64,000 bases of DNA from PALSA-505 sp963699015 (GCA_963699015.1 CAVOSX010000002.1:1054001-1118000), one strand, 5' to 3'; shown: positions 15,755 to 25,150, numbered from the stretch's first letter. Translations and numbers: made by a program. The notes: a model not told the origin generated them from the letters alone.

Positions 15755-18093
15755 CGCGGCTCCCCGGATCCGGCGCCCGGCCTCGCGGCGAGACCCGCCA
15801 CCAGCACGCCGGCCAGCGCAGTCAGCGCCCGCCGGGTTGCCGGCCGCGGCGGGACGACGCCCGCGCACGGACCGCCGCCGGCGCCGAGCTGGTCGTCCCA
15901 CGGCACCCGCACGATCGCCCGGCAGCGGCCGGCCGCGATAGCTGCGGCCTTCTCGACATCGGCCATGCTGCGGCCGCTGACCCCGTTGACGACCATGACC
16001 GCATTCGCGGCCAGCCCGCCGTGCTCGTGTGATGCCAGCCATTCCTGGGTCATCGATACCGCCCGCGGTGCGTCCGCGCTGGCCGGGGCGACGAGGACGA
16101 GCTGGTCGGCGATGGCGAGCACCCTGGCTACCGAGGAGGCTCCGGGGTCAACCAGGCTGATCCCGTACCGCGCGACGAGGTGGTCGCCGATGCTGCTGAA
16201 GTCTGCCTCGCCGAGGCCGGTGACGGAGGCCGGGGCCGCTTCGGCGCTGATCACCTCGATGCCGGGCGCAGCGTGGGCGAGGCCGGCGGATGCGACAGGA
16301 GTACCAGGGCCGGGGTGACCGCCCGAGGCCGCCCTGGCGAGCAGATCGCGGACGGTCCCGGCGGGCAGCGACTCGGCTCGCTGCGTGAGGGAGTAGCTTC
16401 CCGGGTTCAGGTCGAGCGCGGCCACCCGTTCGGCCCGGAGGCTGGCGAGCAGGCGGGCCGCCATCAACGCCGTCACGGTCTGGCCTGCCCCGCTGGTACA
16501 GCCCAGGACCACGATCCGGCGCGGCCCGGGCAGCGGCAGCTGCGCCCGCGCCCGGTCGCGCTCCTCGTGCTCTGTCTCTCGTGACTGGCCAGGTCCCTGG
16601 CCCCCAGGAACCAGCCTGACCCGGTCATTCCAGCTGCGCCCCCGCGGGCCGGCCGGGCCGCTGAGCGCACGCTCTACCGGCGGCGCCGGGCGCTCTGCGC
16701 CCAGCGGGCGGGTCACTGTCACCGCCGCCGGTGCCGGCTGGCCGGCCTCCAGCTGGTGTCCTGCCCCCTGGCCGGCTGCGGCGCGGGGATCACCGGGCGG
16801 CGCGGCAGGGCCGGCCGCGGCAGAAGGCCAGCCCGCCGATGGCTCGGCCGCCGAGGGCTGAGCCGCCGATGGTGCGGGTACCTGGGGCGGCGGCCCTGAG
16901 GCCGCAGGCTCCCAAGCCGCAGAGACCGAGGCCGAGAGTCCCGAGCCCGCGGGCACGGATGGGGCGGGTGCAGAGGGCCAGGCGCCGGTGCCGGACGTCG
17001 GGGACTGCGGTGACGCGGGCCTGCCCGCCGGACGAGCCGCCCCCGCGCGGGGGGCGTCGGGTTGCGGCGCACGATCCGGGCCCGGCACGTACGGCGCAAT
17101 CCGCTCACCGGTACGTGCGCGCGGGTTCCAGGGCGGCGGCGACGGCCTGCGTCCCGGGGCCGGCGGCGGCGCGGCGTGCGCTGAGGCGGCCCGGTGCGGC
17201 CGGGCATCCGCCGGGACCGGCGTCAACGGCGGGCCGGCCGGAGGCGATGCGGGCGAGCCCTGCTCGGCGTGCGCGACTTCGAGGACCCGTGGCCTGCGCG
17301 CCGTCTCAGGCGGCCCGCCGAGGGGCCCGTCGGGCCGAGCCCGGGTGGCCCAGGCCGGCTGCAGTCCGCGCTGGGTTGCGGACGCCGGCGGCCGTACCGG
17401 GTGCCGCTGCACCCGGGCAGCCGCCCCGGCGCGCGGCCGCGCCGGGGATCCGTGCGCCGGCATGCGCTCCCCGGGAGCCAGCCCGGCCCCGGCCCGGGCT
17501 GGCTGCGGGGCGTAGCCGGCCGCCGCGCGCTGGTCGGGGGCCGGCACCCGGCCGGTGCCGGGCCTGGCCGGCCGCGGCCCCCAGGCAGCGGGATTGCGGT
17601 GCCGCATCCCGGCGGGGCCCTGCGGGGATGACGCGGACGCGGCCCAGGCAGGCTGCCCGGGCAGGTACGCGGGGACGGGGGCCTGCGGGCGGATCTCGAC
17701 CGCCGTCGCCTGCAGGGCGGGCTGGCGGCTGGCGTGCCAAACCTGGCCCACCACGACGATCTCGTCCTGCTCCGTCGCCGGCGCCATTCTGCACCAGACT
17801 TTCGGCTCTCCCAGATAGCGCACTTGGGAGACCATCAACTCAGGTAGCTTCTTGTTCTCAAGAACGGGCCTGGTGACCAGCCAGGTAAGCACGCCGGGCG
17901 GTAGTACGTAAAGCCAGAAAAGGTTGTGGCTGAAAGGTATCCCGATCAGTGTGAGGAGGAGCACGTACGGCACCGTTATGCCCACGAACGCGACAATCTG
18001 GCCAAGCGGCAGCGGCATGGGAAGCCGCAAATCGTACAGTTTGTACAGCCGTTTCTCGATACGCCAGATATTCGTGTACGTGGGCAGGTCCAC
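15751..18093 (-). CDS. TcpE-like membrane protein fused to a MinD/ParA-like domain
   Basis: A 780-residue fusion. Residues 1-105 match TcpE: IYK-type motif EKRLYKLYDLRLPMPL, two TM helices, then LVTRPVLENKKLPELMVSQ. Residues about 130-520 are a Pro/Ala/Arg-rich, probably disordered linker. Residues about 523-770 form a MinD/ParA-like domain with GCTSGAGQTVTA in the Walker A position, AALDLNPGSYS, ISLVDPG and DQLVLVAPASADAP. The P-loop lysine is replaced by Gln, so ATP hydrolysis is doubtful; a pseudo-ATPase or scaffold role is inference. The GTG start has a GGAAGGAG ribosome site; the TGA overlaps the virB4 ATG. Confidence 0.85.
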   Translation of the reverse strand: MDLPTYTNIWRIEKRLYKLYDLRLPMPLPLGQIVAFVGITVPYVLLLTLIGIPFSHNLFWLYVLPPGVLTWLVTRPVLENKKLPELMVSQVRYLGEPKVWCRMAPATEQDEIVVVGQVWHASRQPALQATAVEIRPQAPVPAYLPGQPAWAASASSPQGPAGMRHRNPAAWGPRPARPGTGRVPAPDQRAAAGYAPQPARAGAGLAPGERMPAHGSPARPRAGAAARVQRHPVRPPASATQRGLQPAWATRARPDGPLGGPPETARRPRVLEVAHAEQGSPASPPAGPPLTPVPADARPHRAASAHAAPPPAPGRRPSPPPWNPRARTGERIAPYVPGPDRAPQPDAPRAGAARPAGRPASPQSPTSGTGAWPSAPAPSVPAGSGLSASVSAAWEPAASGPPPQVPAPSAAQPSAAEPSAGWPSAAAGPAAPPGDPRAAAGQGAGHQLEAGQPAPAAVTVTRPLGAERPAPPVERALSGPAGPRGRSWNDRVRLVPGGQGPGQSRETEHEERDRARAQLPLPGPRRIVVLGCTSGAGQTVTALMAARLLASLRAERVAALDLNPGSYSLTQRAESLPAGTVRDLLARAASGGHPGPGTPVASAGLAHAAPGIEVISAEAAPASVTGLGEADFSSIGDHLVARYGISLVDPGASSVARVLAIADQLVLVAPASADAPRAVSMTQEWLASHEHGGLAANAVMVVNGVSGRSMADVEKAAAIAAGRCRAIVRVPWDDQLGAGGGPCAGVVPPRPATRRALTALAGVLVAGLAARPGAGSGEPR

Positions 18094-18122
18094 GAGTAGG
18101 TGCTCCTTCCGTAGCGGCTAGG

Positions 18123-18380
18123 TCAGTGGACCCCGAGCGCGCTCGTGATGCCCTGGGCGAGCGCGCGGATGATACCGGGCGTGTAGAAGATGACGGCGAT
18201 CGCTATCGCGAGCACGACGAACTGGACGAACCGGGTGATCTCACGGGTGAACAGAAAGAAGATCGCAACAATGCCGACGATACCCAGGAACAGCGGTCCG
18301 AATAGCCCTTGAAGGTAGTTCACCAGGCTCTGGGTGCTGAGCGCGGCGGTCATTCCTGCGGCGACCGGATGAAACAACAT
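18123..18380 (-). CDS. small two-TM protein of the T4SS operon (TcpD/VirB2-like)
   Basis: An 85-residue hydrophobic peptide with two TM helices (around 26-46 and 53-74) separated by the basic turn TREITRF. Size, topology and position between the TcpC and TcpE genes resemble TcpD or a TrbC/VirB2-like subunit. Sequence alone does not decide which. AAGGGTAGTGCG precedes the ATG. Confidence 0.7.
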   Translation of the reverse strand: MLFHPVAAGMTAALSTQSLVNYLQGLFGPLFLGIVGIVAIFFLFTREITRFVQFVVLAIAIAVIFYTPGIIRALAQGITSALGVH

Positions 18381-18451
18381 CGCACTACCCTTCTACGATC
18401 ACAGGATGCTCGCGTCTGGCAGACGAGCACCTACGTCTGATTGGCTCCTGG

Positions 18452-19456
18452 TCATGACTGCTGTTCCACGGGCTGGTCGGCTGCGCGGATGCTCTTCACG
18501 TACCAGTTCGAGTTCTGGCTGACGACGGTCATGTCGTAGGTCATGGGCAGCTGGGCCGGGCTTGCTCCCTGGGGTCCTGGGATCTGCCAGACGACGCTGA
18601 CGGTGATCTGCCGGGTGTCGCCTCCCGCCGGGACGTACAGCGACGCGATCGACGAGTAGGTCACCGCGCCGCCGAGGCCGGTGACCGTGACCCCGTGCAC
18701 CAGGAACCGGGTCAGGGTGGCCGTGTCACCGCTCGCATAGGCCTCGAAGAAAGCCGGCAGCTGGGCTTGCAGCGCACTCTGCGCGGCCGCGTCGGGGCTG
18801 GCACCGGCCGGCGCGGGCGGAGACAGCCGCGCCGGGGCCGCCAGCCAGGCGGGCTGGCCGTTGACGACCATCCCGCTGCCGGACGCGTAGACCGGCACCC
18901 CGAGCTCCATCATCTGACCGTTCACCTGGGCCAGCAGGGTCACCACGGCGTGCTGCGCGTCGCGCACGTCGACCCCGGCCACCTGATCGGACTGCAGCTT
19001 CAGCGAGCCTGCCCCGTTCCAGCCGAGCTGCGGGTCGGCGCCGTTCGGCAGGAAAGCCGCCAGTTCGTGCGCGCGATGTGACGCGGTGCCCGGGCTGAAG
19101 TTCAGGTACACCGTGGCGAACTGCATGGCGTACGCCCCGGCGAGGCCGGACGGGAATGAGTCAGCCGCCCCGGCCGCGGCCGTCCCCGAAGTACTGGACG
19201 TGCCGGACGCCGGCGGCGACGGCGTCTTCTGGTTGAGCACGATCGCGATCACGCCGCGGACGCCGATGATGATCAGGACCGCCCAGACCAGGGCTCGCAG
19301 CACCCACACGGCCCAGCGCCCGCCAGCTCCGCGCCACGGGGCCGGCGCCCGATCGTTTCCGCGGCGTGTCGGAGCGGCGGATTGCAGCTCAGATTCGCTA
19401 GCGTTTACACCTGACTGCGCACCGCGATCAAGGGTGGACGGCGACCTGCGGACCAT
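18452..19456 (-). CDS. TcpC-family (VirB8-like) conjugation channel protein
   Basis: A 334-residue bitopic membrane protein. A cytoplasmic N-terminus (about 1-55) leads to one TM helix (about 58-78), a Ser/Thr/Ala linker, then two consecutive NTF2-like extracytoplasmic domains (AMQFATVYLNFSPG... and FFEAYASGDTATLTRFL... ending NSNWYVKSI), as in TcpC of pCW3 and the Tn916 ORF13 product. ATG 19456 was chosen because GGAGGTGTTG immediately precedes it; an ATG 8 codons upstream has no such site. It heads the leftward operon, about 110 bases from a strong promoter-like sequence. Confidence 0.88.
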   Translation of the reverse strand: MVRRSPSTLDRGAQSGVNASESELQSAAPTRRGNDRAPAPWRGAGGRWAVWVLRALVWAVLIIIGVRGVIAIVLNQKTPSPPASGTSSTSGTAAAGAADSFPSGLAGAYAMQFATVYLNFSPGTASHRAHELAAFLPNGADPQLGWNGAGSLKLQSDQVAGVDVRDAQHAVVTLLAQVNGQMMELGVPVYASGSGMVVNGQPAWLAAPARLSPPAPAGASPDAAAQSALQAQLPAFFEAYASGDTATLTRFLVHGVTVTGLGGAVTYSSIASLYVPAGGDTRQITVSVVWQIPGPQGASPAQLPMTYDMTVVSQNSNWYVKSIRAADQPVEQQS

Positions 19457-19575
19457 CAACACCTCCGCTCGTCCAGGCACCCCACCCCAGCGAGGGAACG
19501 AGCACCGCGTTGTCGGCCTTTGCCACTCTTCCGTGCATCAGTCGTGCGCGCAAGAGGCAGTTTTGTGGTAGTCAG

Positions 19576-19604
19576 AGACTAGTATCGAATTAGAGTACGG
19601 TCAA
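19576..19604 (-). promoter_or_regulatory. candidate promoter of the T4SS operon
   Basis: On the minus strand: TTGACC (19599-19604), a 17-base spacer and TAGTCT (19576-19581), in an AT-rich stretch unusual for this window. The predicted leader to the TcpC ATG is about 110 bases. The 325-base interval 19457-19781 holds no other gene I can support. Confidence 0.5.
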
Positions 19605-19781
19605 CGGAACACCGCGCGCATCCGGCTCGAACACCGTAACGACCGGTATGTCCTCAGATGAGAATTATGTGCTCGTGAGGTCACGCAGCGCAGGAGAACT
19701 GCAAGATAGCCCGATAACCTACCCAAGGAGGCAGTCGAGCCTTACCTTCTGGTTCTTCCGTGACTGAAGTTTCGGGGGAGG

Positions 19782-20303
19782 ATGATGGCGTCCAAGTGCC
19801 ATCGCTACCGCGTGGTGGTGACCTGGACCGGGAACCTCGGCCAGGGCACGAGCGGGTACCGGGCCTACGACCGCAGCCATGAGGTGACCGCCGGGCCGCA
19901 GGATCAGGTGCATGCCTCCCGCGGGCGTGGCCGCCCTCAGCCGATCGCGGCTAGCTCCGATCCGGCGTTCCGGGGAGACCCGGAACGCTGGAACCCCGAG
20001 CAGTTGCTCACCGCGGCCCTGGCCCAGTGCCACATGCTGTGGTACCTGCACCTGTGCGCGGTCGCCGGGGTCGTGGTCACCGGGTACCGCGATGAGGCGG
20101 TGGCAACCATGACGGAGGACGCCGACGGCGGTGGCCGCTTCACCGAGGTCGTGCTGCGGCCGCGCGTCACGGTGAGCTCGCCAGACATGATCGAGAAGGC
20201 GGCCGGCCTGCACCGGGACGCGCACGAGAAGTGCTTTGTCGCTCGTTCGGTGAACTTCCCGGTCCGGCATGAACCGATGACGGAAGCCGCGGCCGGCTCG
20301 TAG
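19782..20303 (+). CDS. OsmC/Ohr-family protein
   Basis: A 173-residue cytoplasmic protein related to OsmC peroxiredoxins, which reduce organic hydroperoxides with a Cys pair. Visible are NPEQLLTAALAQCHMLWYL with Cys83 and the C-terminal AHEKCFVARSVNFPV with Cys151, the positions of the peroxidatic and resolving cysteines. GGGGGAG precedes two adjacent ATGs (19782 and 19785), either of which may be used. It converges with the VOC gene on the other strand. Confidence 0.88.
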   Translation: MMASKCHRYRVVVTWTGNLGQGTSGYRAYDRSHEVTAGPQDQVHASRGRGRPQPIAASSDPAFRGDPERWNPEQLLTAALAQCHMLWYLHLCAVAGVVVTGYRDEAVATMTEDADGGGRFTEVVLRPRVTVSSPDMIEKAAGLHRDAHEKCFVARSVNFPVRHEPMTEAAAGS

Positions 20304-20312
20304 CGCGCGCGG

Positions 20313-20796
20313 TCAGCGGGCCCCCGCTTCGCGCTCGCGGCGCTCGGCGGTCTCCTGCGGGTCGGTGATGGTGGCAACCGTCCCCAGCTGGAACTCGGTG
20401 TGCCGCTGGTGGGTTGTAGAAACGGACCTCGTGGCCGTCGGGGTCGTGAAGCAGGGGCAGGATCCAGCCGATGCTGGCCCAGTGCACTCCGGCGTGCTGC
20501 TCGCCCAGCCTGGTCAGCCGGGCGGCCAGGTCATCGATCGCCGCCTTGTCGGACACGCCGATGCTGAAATAGTCGAAACCCGCCGCGGCCCGGGCGCGCT
20601 CGGGATCGAGGCGCAGGGCGAGCGGCGGACCGCCGTTGGGGTGCGCCATCGCGCAGCCCATCAGCTGGCCTTCCTCGACGAATTCGGCCTCGAGGTCATA
20701 GCCCAGCCGACTGCGATACCACTCCAGTGACCTGGCCAGGTCGGTGACGGGCAGCTTCAGGTGATGGATCCCCGCCAGGGCGGGCGCGTCCGGCAT
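20313..20796 (-). CDS. VOC-family (glyoxalase-like) protein, frameshifted near the C-terminus
   Basis: From ATG 20796 the product reads HHLKLPVTDLARSLEWYRSRLGY, GHEVRFY and other VOC strand motifs, with the His and Glu expected for metal binding in this fold. In the plain frame it runs into low-quality sequence after VRFYNPPAAH. Removing one extra base at 20414-20415 gives VRFYTHQRHTEFQLGTVATITDPQ and a stop at 20313, a typical VOC ending. Substrate unknown. GGAGG lies about 9 bases before ATG 20796. It is divergent from the adjacent TetR gene, its likely regulator. Confidence 0.75.
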
Positions 20797-20820
20797 GCTC
20801 ACCATTCCTCCAGATGCAGA

Positions 20821-21524
20821 ATGAACATACTCAGTGCAGTTGTGCTGCAATCTATGACCAGCGATGTCAACCCTCCCGGACCGCCGCCGTTCCGGCAGGC
20901 CCAGGTGGCCCACACCGAGGAGCGCATCCTCACCGCCGCCGATGAGCTGTTCCTGGCCGAGGGCTACCTGGCCACCACCCTGGCGGCGGTGGCCAGGGTC
21001 GCAGCGCGGACCGTGTACGTACGCTTCGGCACCAAGGCCGCGCTGTTCAAGCGGGTGATCGATGTGGCGATCGTGGGCGATACGCAGCCCGTCAACGTGC
21101 TCGGCCGTGAGTGGGCGCATACCGCCTTCACCGCCCCCACCGCCGCCGCGCGGATCACGGCCTTCGCCGCAGGCGGCCGGCAGATCATGGAACGTACCGG
21201 CGCCCTGTTCGCCGTCGCTCAGCCGGCGGCGGCGGTCGGAGCCCCTGATCGCCGGATTCTGGCAGCAGGGCCGGGAGCAGACCCGGGATGCGCATGCCGC
21301 CTTCTGGACCCGGACGGCTTCCGATGGCCTGCTGGACCCGGGCATCGACCTTGACTGGCTCATCGACACCACCGCCCTGATGAGCGCGGCCGAGACCTAC
21401 CTGCTCATCACCCGCATGATTCGGCTGGGACCTGGACACCTACCAGGACTGGCTGGCCACCACGCTGACCCGCCTGGCGACGGCCGGCGGCACCCGTGCG
21501 CCGGTCCCTCGGCCTGCGGGCTAA
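20821..21524 (+). CDS. TetR-family regulator, two frameshifts
   Basis: The N-terminal helix-turn-helix is clear: RILTAADELFLAEGYLATTLAAVARVA, RTVYVRFGTKAALF. The C-terminal ligand domain is spread over three frames. An extra base at 21238-21239 shifts to EPLIAGFWQQGREQTRDAHA, and another at 21420-21421 restores GWDLDTYQDWLATTLTRL with a TAA at 21522. Both joins recover typical TetR sequence, so the ancestral gene is complete. The start could be ATG 20821 or ATG 20854; neither has a good ribosome site. It is divergent from the VOC gene. Confidence 0.75.
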
Positions 21525-21561
21525 CCGGCGTATCCGGCGGCGAGCGTACCGCCCGACCGCC

Positions 21562-22575
21562 TCAGCGGTCCGATCCGGCCGCCGCGACGCCGGGCCCGGC
21601 AGCGCCTTCCTGCCAGTCGAGCCATGCCCCGTGCGAGTCGCCGAGGCTCAGCACGTCCTGCCCGTCCCGGACGATCAGGTGGGCGCCGTCCTCCGGCGCC
21701 GTCCACCTGTCCGGCAGCCACGGCAGCACCCGGCGGCTCTCGCTGGACAGCCAGGCCGCCCCGAGCTCGGCTACCAGGTCGGCGAACGTGGCCCGCCGGG
21801 CGGGTTCTACGTAGGACAGCACCGAGGTGTGGTAGATCACCAGGGTCGCTTCGGCGGGTGCCTGACCGGCCAGCCCGGGCAGCTCCTCGATCAGGTCGCC
21901 CGCGACGATCCGCGGCCTGCGGCGGCGGGCCACGGCGACCGCGGCGGACAGCCGCTCTGCCCGGCCGCCCTCGCCGGGCCAGATCAGGCTGCTGAGCCAG
22001 GTCACATCCTCCGGGTCGGTCACGTCCAGCGGGTTCAGGTCGATCCCGGCCCGCCAGGCCACCTCGGGCACCGCGGCCGGGACCGGCACCGGGCCGCGGG
22101 GCCGGCAGGGAAGTATCGGCGCGGCCGGGTCCGCAGGCTCGATCCGCCGCCCGGCATAGTCGTATCCGTAGACATCCGGCAGCAAGGTCAGCCCGGCGCT
22201 GGCCCCCACCTCGATGAGCGCGAGTGGCTGCGGCAGCCGAGCCAGGGCAGGCAGCAGCACCGCGCACCGGGCCGGCTCGTTGGTCTGCGTTGACCGGCTG
22301 CGCATGATGGCCGCCACCTCCTGGCGCCGGTCCAGCAGCACGGCGCGAAACGCCCGATAGCTGTCCTGGACCCCGGCCAGCAGCCGAACCGCGGCCAGCA
22401 GCAGGTTGGGCTGCCGCTTGGCGGGCGGCAGCGAGCCCAGGAAGGCCAGGACTTCGGCGTCATCGGCCACCGACGCGGTGATCTGCTCGTAGAGCGGGGA
22501 CCGTCCCCGGGCCTCCAGCCGTGCGAACCTCCGGTAGTTCCCCGCAGTGCTGACGCTCTGCTCATGTCCAATCAC
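21562..22575 (-). CDS. DUF2332-family protein
   Basis: A 337-residue protein of the actinobacterial DUF2332 family, whose function is not established. Recognisable segments are NYRRFARLEARGRSPLYE, LEVGASAGL-like IEVGASAGLTLLPDVYGY, GIDLNPLDVTDP and LVIYHTSVLSYV. The IEVGASAGL glycine motif resembles a class I methyltransferase SAM loop, so methyl transfer is possible. GTG 22575 is chosen because the homologous region begins there and GAGG lies 8 bases upstream; an upstream GTG at 22638 would add 21 residues. Confidence 0.75.
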   Translation of the reverse strand: MIGHEQSVSTAGNYRRFARLEARGRSPLYEQITASVADDAEVLAFLGSLPPAKRQPNLLLAAVRLLAGVQDSYRAFRAVLLDRRQEVAAIMRSRSTQTNEPARCAVLLPALARLPQPLALIEVGASAGLTLLPDVYGYDYAGRRIEPADPAAPILPCRPRGPVPVPAAVPEVAWRAGIDLNPLDVTDPEDVTWLSSLIWPGEGGRAERLSAAVAVARRRRPRIVAGDLIEELPGLAGQAPAEATLVIYHTSVLSYVEPARRATFADLVAELGAAWLSSESRRVLPWLPDRWTAPEDGAHLIVRDGQDVLSLGDSHGAWLDWQEGAAGPGVAAAGSDR

Positions 22576-22841
22576 CGGTATCACCTCGGGTCCCAGGCAC
22601 AGCAGGTTGTCCGTTACTGCGGAACCTACCGGGCCCACGCCTGCACCCGGCTGAGCGGCCAGGCCGGGAGCCGTTGCCCGCGGGGCTCCCCGCCTGGCCT
22701 TCTGCGCAGCGGGGAAACGGGGGCAAGCGGGCTCCCGCTCGCGTATTCGGGCCGCTGGAGGCGCATCGCTCCTCCAGCCGAAACGGAGCGTAGCCAGGCG
22801 GAGTAATTGCCTCAGTCGAACGCGCGTTTGATAATTATCCG

Positions 22842-23129
22842 ATGGACGGGGTTGAGGCGGTCCTGACGTACGGTATCTCCGGCTGGCCGACGTGGGTCCA
22901 TCACGAAGGACGCGAGATGCACTGGCACGTCCTGGAGATCATCGAGCCCGACATCGCGCAAGCCAGACCGGCCCGCACCGACGCCTACGTCCTGCTCGTG
23001 CAGGGCCCGTTCGCCTACCTGCCCGGGGAGGGCGAGCAGTACATCACCGCCACCCGGCGCGACGGCCGATGGTGGATCGCGCCAGGCAGCACCGCCTGGC
23101 CGCGCCGGGGAACCTCGCCCGGCGACTGA
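22842..23129 (+). CDS. hypothetical protein, 95 residues
   Basis: A Trp-rich acidic small protein (GISGWPTWVHHEGREMHWHV... DGRWWIAPGS) with codon use like its neighbours. No family recognised. There is no strong Shine-Dalgarno before ATG 22842, so it may be spurious. Confidence 0.4.
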   Translation: MDGVEAVLTYGISGWPTWVHHEGREMHWHVLEIIEPDIAQARPARTDAYVLLVQGPFAYLPGEGEQYITATRRDGRWWIAPGSTAWPRRGTSPGD

Positions 23130-23324
23130 CGCGGCGCCGGATCACTGAAAGGGCCGGCCGCCTGTGAGCCCCCCCCCCCGGCATCCCGGATGCTGTATTT
23201 CTTCCCGGTCCGGCGCCTCCGATCAGATGGGTGTGCCCGGCATCGGGGAGGTGAGGCTGATCAGGCCCACCAGGGTCGGCCCGCACGAAGACCTGAACGA
23301 AAGATCACGAGGGGAAACGGTACT

Positions 23325-23843
23325 ATGCGACGTCTTAATTCCATGCTCGCGGCGGGGCTGCTCGCCGCGGGAACCGTCGTTACCGGTGGCATAGCCAGCG
23401 CCAGCACGACTGCCGCCCGCCACCAGGCCAGCTGCTTCAGCGGCAACTTCTTTCATGTCACCAAGAGCCACGTCGACTACTACCTGGGGACACCTAACAA
23501 CACCTCGTCCGGGGCGGCCGCGATCCTGAAGCCGAGGGAAAACAGCTCGACCGCCTGGACCGAGTGCAGCCAGGGCGGCTCTAGTGAGTCGTTCGTCCTC
23601 GAGAACCGGGGGCTGGCCCTGACCAGCAGGTCCTCCAGTTCCGGCGCGGACGTCACGCTGGAGACGCCGGGCAATGGCGGCAATGGCTTCGCCAGCCAGC
23701 AGTGGATCCTCAATGCGGCCGGGCCCATGATCGTGTTCCAGAATGTAAAGACCGGCTTGTCCCTGCGGGTGCGCGGCAGCGATCCGGTGATGGGCCAGAC
23801 CGTGACCACCGGCACCAAGTTCACGGTCTGGCTGATGTTCTAG
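23325..23843 (+). CDS. small secreted protein, possible beta-trefoil lectin-like fold
   Basis: A 172-residue protein with a signal peptide (RRLNSMLAAGLLAAGTVVTGG, cleavage near ASA-S). The mature part has two Cys and segments such as FVLENRGLALTSR, FASQQWILN and VFQNVKTGLSLRVRG, which recall ricin-type QxW beta-trefoil repeats. That match is weak and the function unknown. GAGGGGAAACGG precedes the ATG. A run of ten C at 23168-23177 lies in the spacer upstream. Confidence 0.7.
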   Translation: MRRLNSMLAAGLLAAGTVVTGGIASASTTAARHQASCFSGNFFHVTKSHVDYYLGTPNNTSSGAAAILKPRENSSTAWTECSQGGSSESFVLENRGLALTSRSSSSGADVTLETPGNGGNGFASQQWILNAAGPMIVFQNVKTGLSLRVRGSDPVMGQTVTTGTKFTVWLMF

Positions 23844-23902
23844 GCAGCAGCCGGCACTTCACCGCAACCACGCTCCGGGTGTGCACCGTCTGGCATTCCG
23901 GA

Positions 23903-24991
23903 TTACACGTTGAAGCGGAACTCGACGACGTCTCCGTCTTGCATCACGTAGTCGCGGCCCTCGATGCGGACCTTGCCCGCGGCCCGGGCCGCGGGCAGCG
24001 AGCCCGCAGCGATCAGGTCCTGGTAGGAGACCACCTCGGCCTTGATGAAACCGCGCTGGAAGTCGCTGTGGATGACGCCCGCGGCCTCGGGCGCAGTAGC
24101 CCCGGCCCGGATCGTCCAGGCCCGGGCCTCCTTGGGCCCGGCGGTCAGGAAGGTGGAAAGGCCGAGCGCGGCGAACCCGGCCCTGGCCAGCTGGGCCAGG
24201 CCGGGCTCGCCCAGGCCCATCTCGGCCAGCAGGTCGGCGGCCTCGCCGGGGGGCAGCTCCACCAGCTCGGCCTCGGTCTTGGCGTCCAGGAAGACGGCCT
24301 CGGCCGGGGCCACGAGATCGGTTAGCCGCTTGCGCAGGGCCTCGTCACCCAGTTCCGCCTCGTCGACGTTGAACGCGTACAGGAACGGCTTGGCCGTCAG
24401 CAACTGCAGCTCGCGCAAGTCGGCCAGGTCCAGGCCGGCCTCGGCCGCGGCGGACAGGGGCTGGCCCTCGTTCAGCAACAGCTGCGCCGTCACTGCTGCC
24501 TGGGCCGCTCGGAGCCGTTCGGCATCCTTGGAGAATTTGGTCTCCTTGGTCAGCCTGGGGACCGCCTTCTCCAGGGTCTGCAGGTCGGCCAGGCTGAGCT
24601 CGGTGACCACGGTCTCAATGTCGCGCTGCGGCTCGACGTCGCCGTCCACGTGACTGACGTCCGGGTCGGTGAAGACCCGCACGACCTGGCAGATCGCGTC
24701 GGTCTCCCTGATGTGGGCCAGGAACTGATTGCCGAGGCCCTGGCCGGCGGAGGCCCCGCGGACCAGGCCGGCGATGTCGATGAACCTGACCGTGGCCGGA
24801 ACGATGCGGGCGGAATCGTAGAGCCTGGCCAGTTCGGCCAGCCGCGGGTCGGGGAGGCCGACCACACCGACGTTCGGCTCGATGGTGGCGAACGGGTAGT
24901 TGGAAGCGAGCACGCCGGACCGGGTCAGCGCGTTGAAGAGGGTTGACTTGCCGACGTTGGGCAGTCCCACGATCCCGATGGACAGGCTCAC
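23903..24991 (-). CDS. ychF: redox-regulated ATPase/GTPase YchF (OLA1 family)
   Basis: A 362-residue universal P-loop protein of normal length. G1 GLPNVGKST, switch region YPFATIEPNVG, G3 DIAGLVRGAS with GNQFLAHIRETDA, the family NVDE motif in place of NKxD, and the C-terminal TGS domain ending VMQDGDVVEFRFNV are all present. YchF binds ribosomes and preferentially hydrolyses ATP. The start is GTG. It sits in the conserved rmuC-DUF6542-ychF-ispH neighbourhood. Confidence 0.97.
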   Translation of the reverse strand: MSLSIGIVGLPNVGKSTLFNALTRSGVLASNYPFATIEPNVGVVGLPDPRLAELARLYDSARIVPATVRFIDIAGLVRGASAGQGLGNQFLAHIRETDAICQVVRVFTDPDVSHVDGDVEPQRDIETVVTELSLADLQTLEKAVPRLTKETKFSKDAERLRAAQAAVTAQLLLNEGQPLSAAAEAGLDLADLRELQLLTAKPFLYAFNVDEAELGDEALRKRLTDLVAPAEAVFLDAKTEAELVELPPGEAADLLAEMGLGEPGLAQLARAGFAALGLSTFLTAGPKEARAWTIRAGATAPEAAGVIHSDFQRGFIKAEVVSYQDLIAAGSLPAARAAGKVRIEGRDYVMQDGDVVEFRFNV

Positions 24992-25150
24992 CCGGGCGAG
25001 TCTAGAGGGCTGACCGGGGTGGCCACGCCTCGATCAGGGGCGATCTGGGCGTAGCAGGCGATCGCCTCCGCGGCCGCCGCCTGGGGCGGATTCGCGCCAC
25101 CCCGCGTGTCGGGACCGGAACCGTCGGTGGAGGCTGCGAGCATTACCAGC

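Noticed and set aside
7867..19456. Classical integrative conjugative element
   Set aside because: No integrase, relaxase, coupling protein, tRNA or flanking direct repeats could be found, so only a channel operon is claimed.
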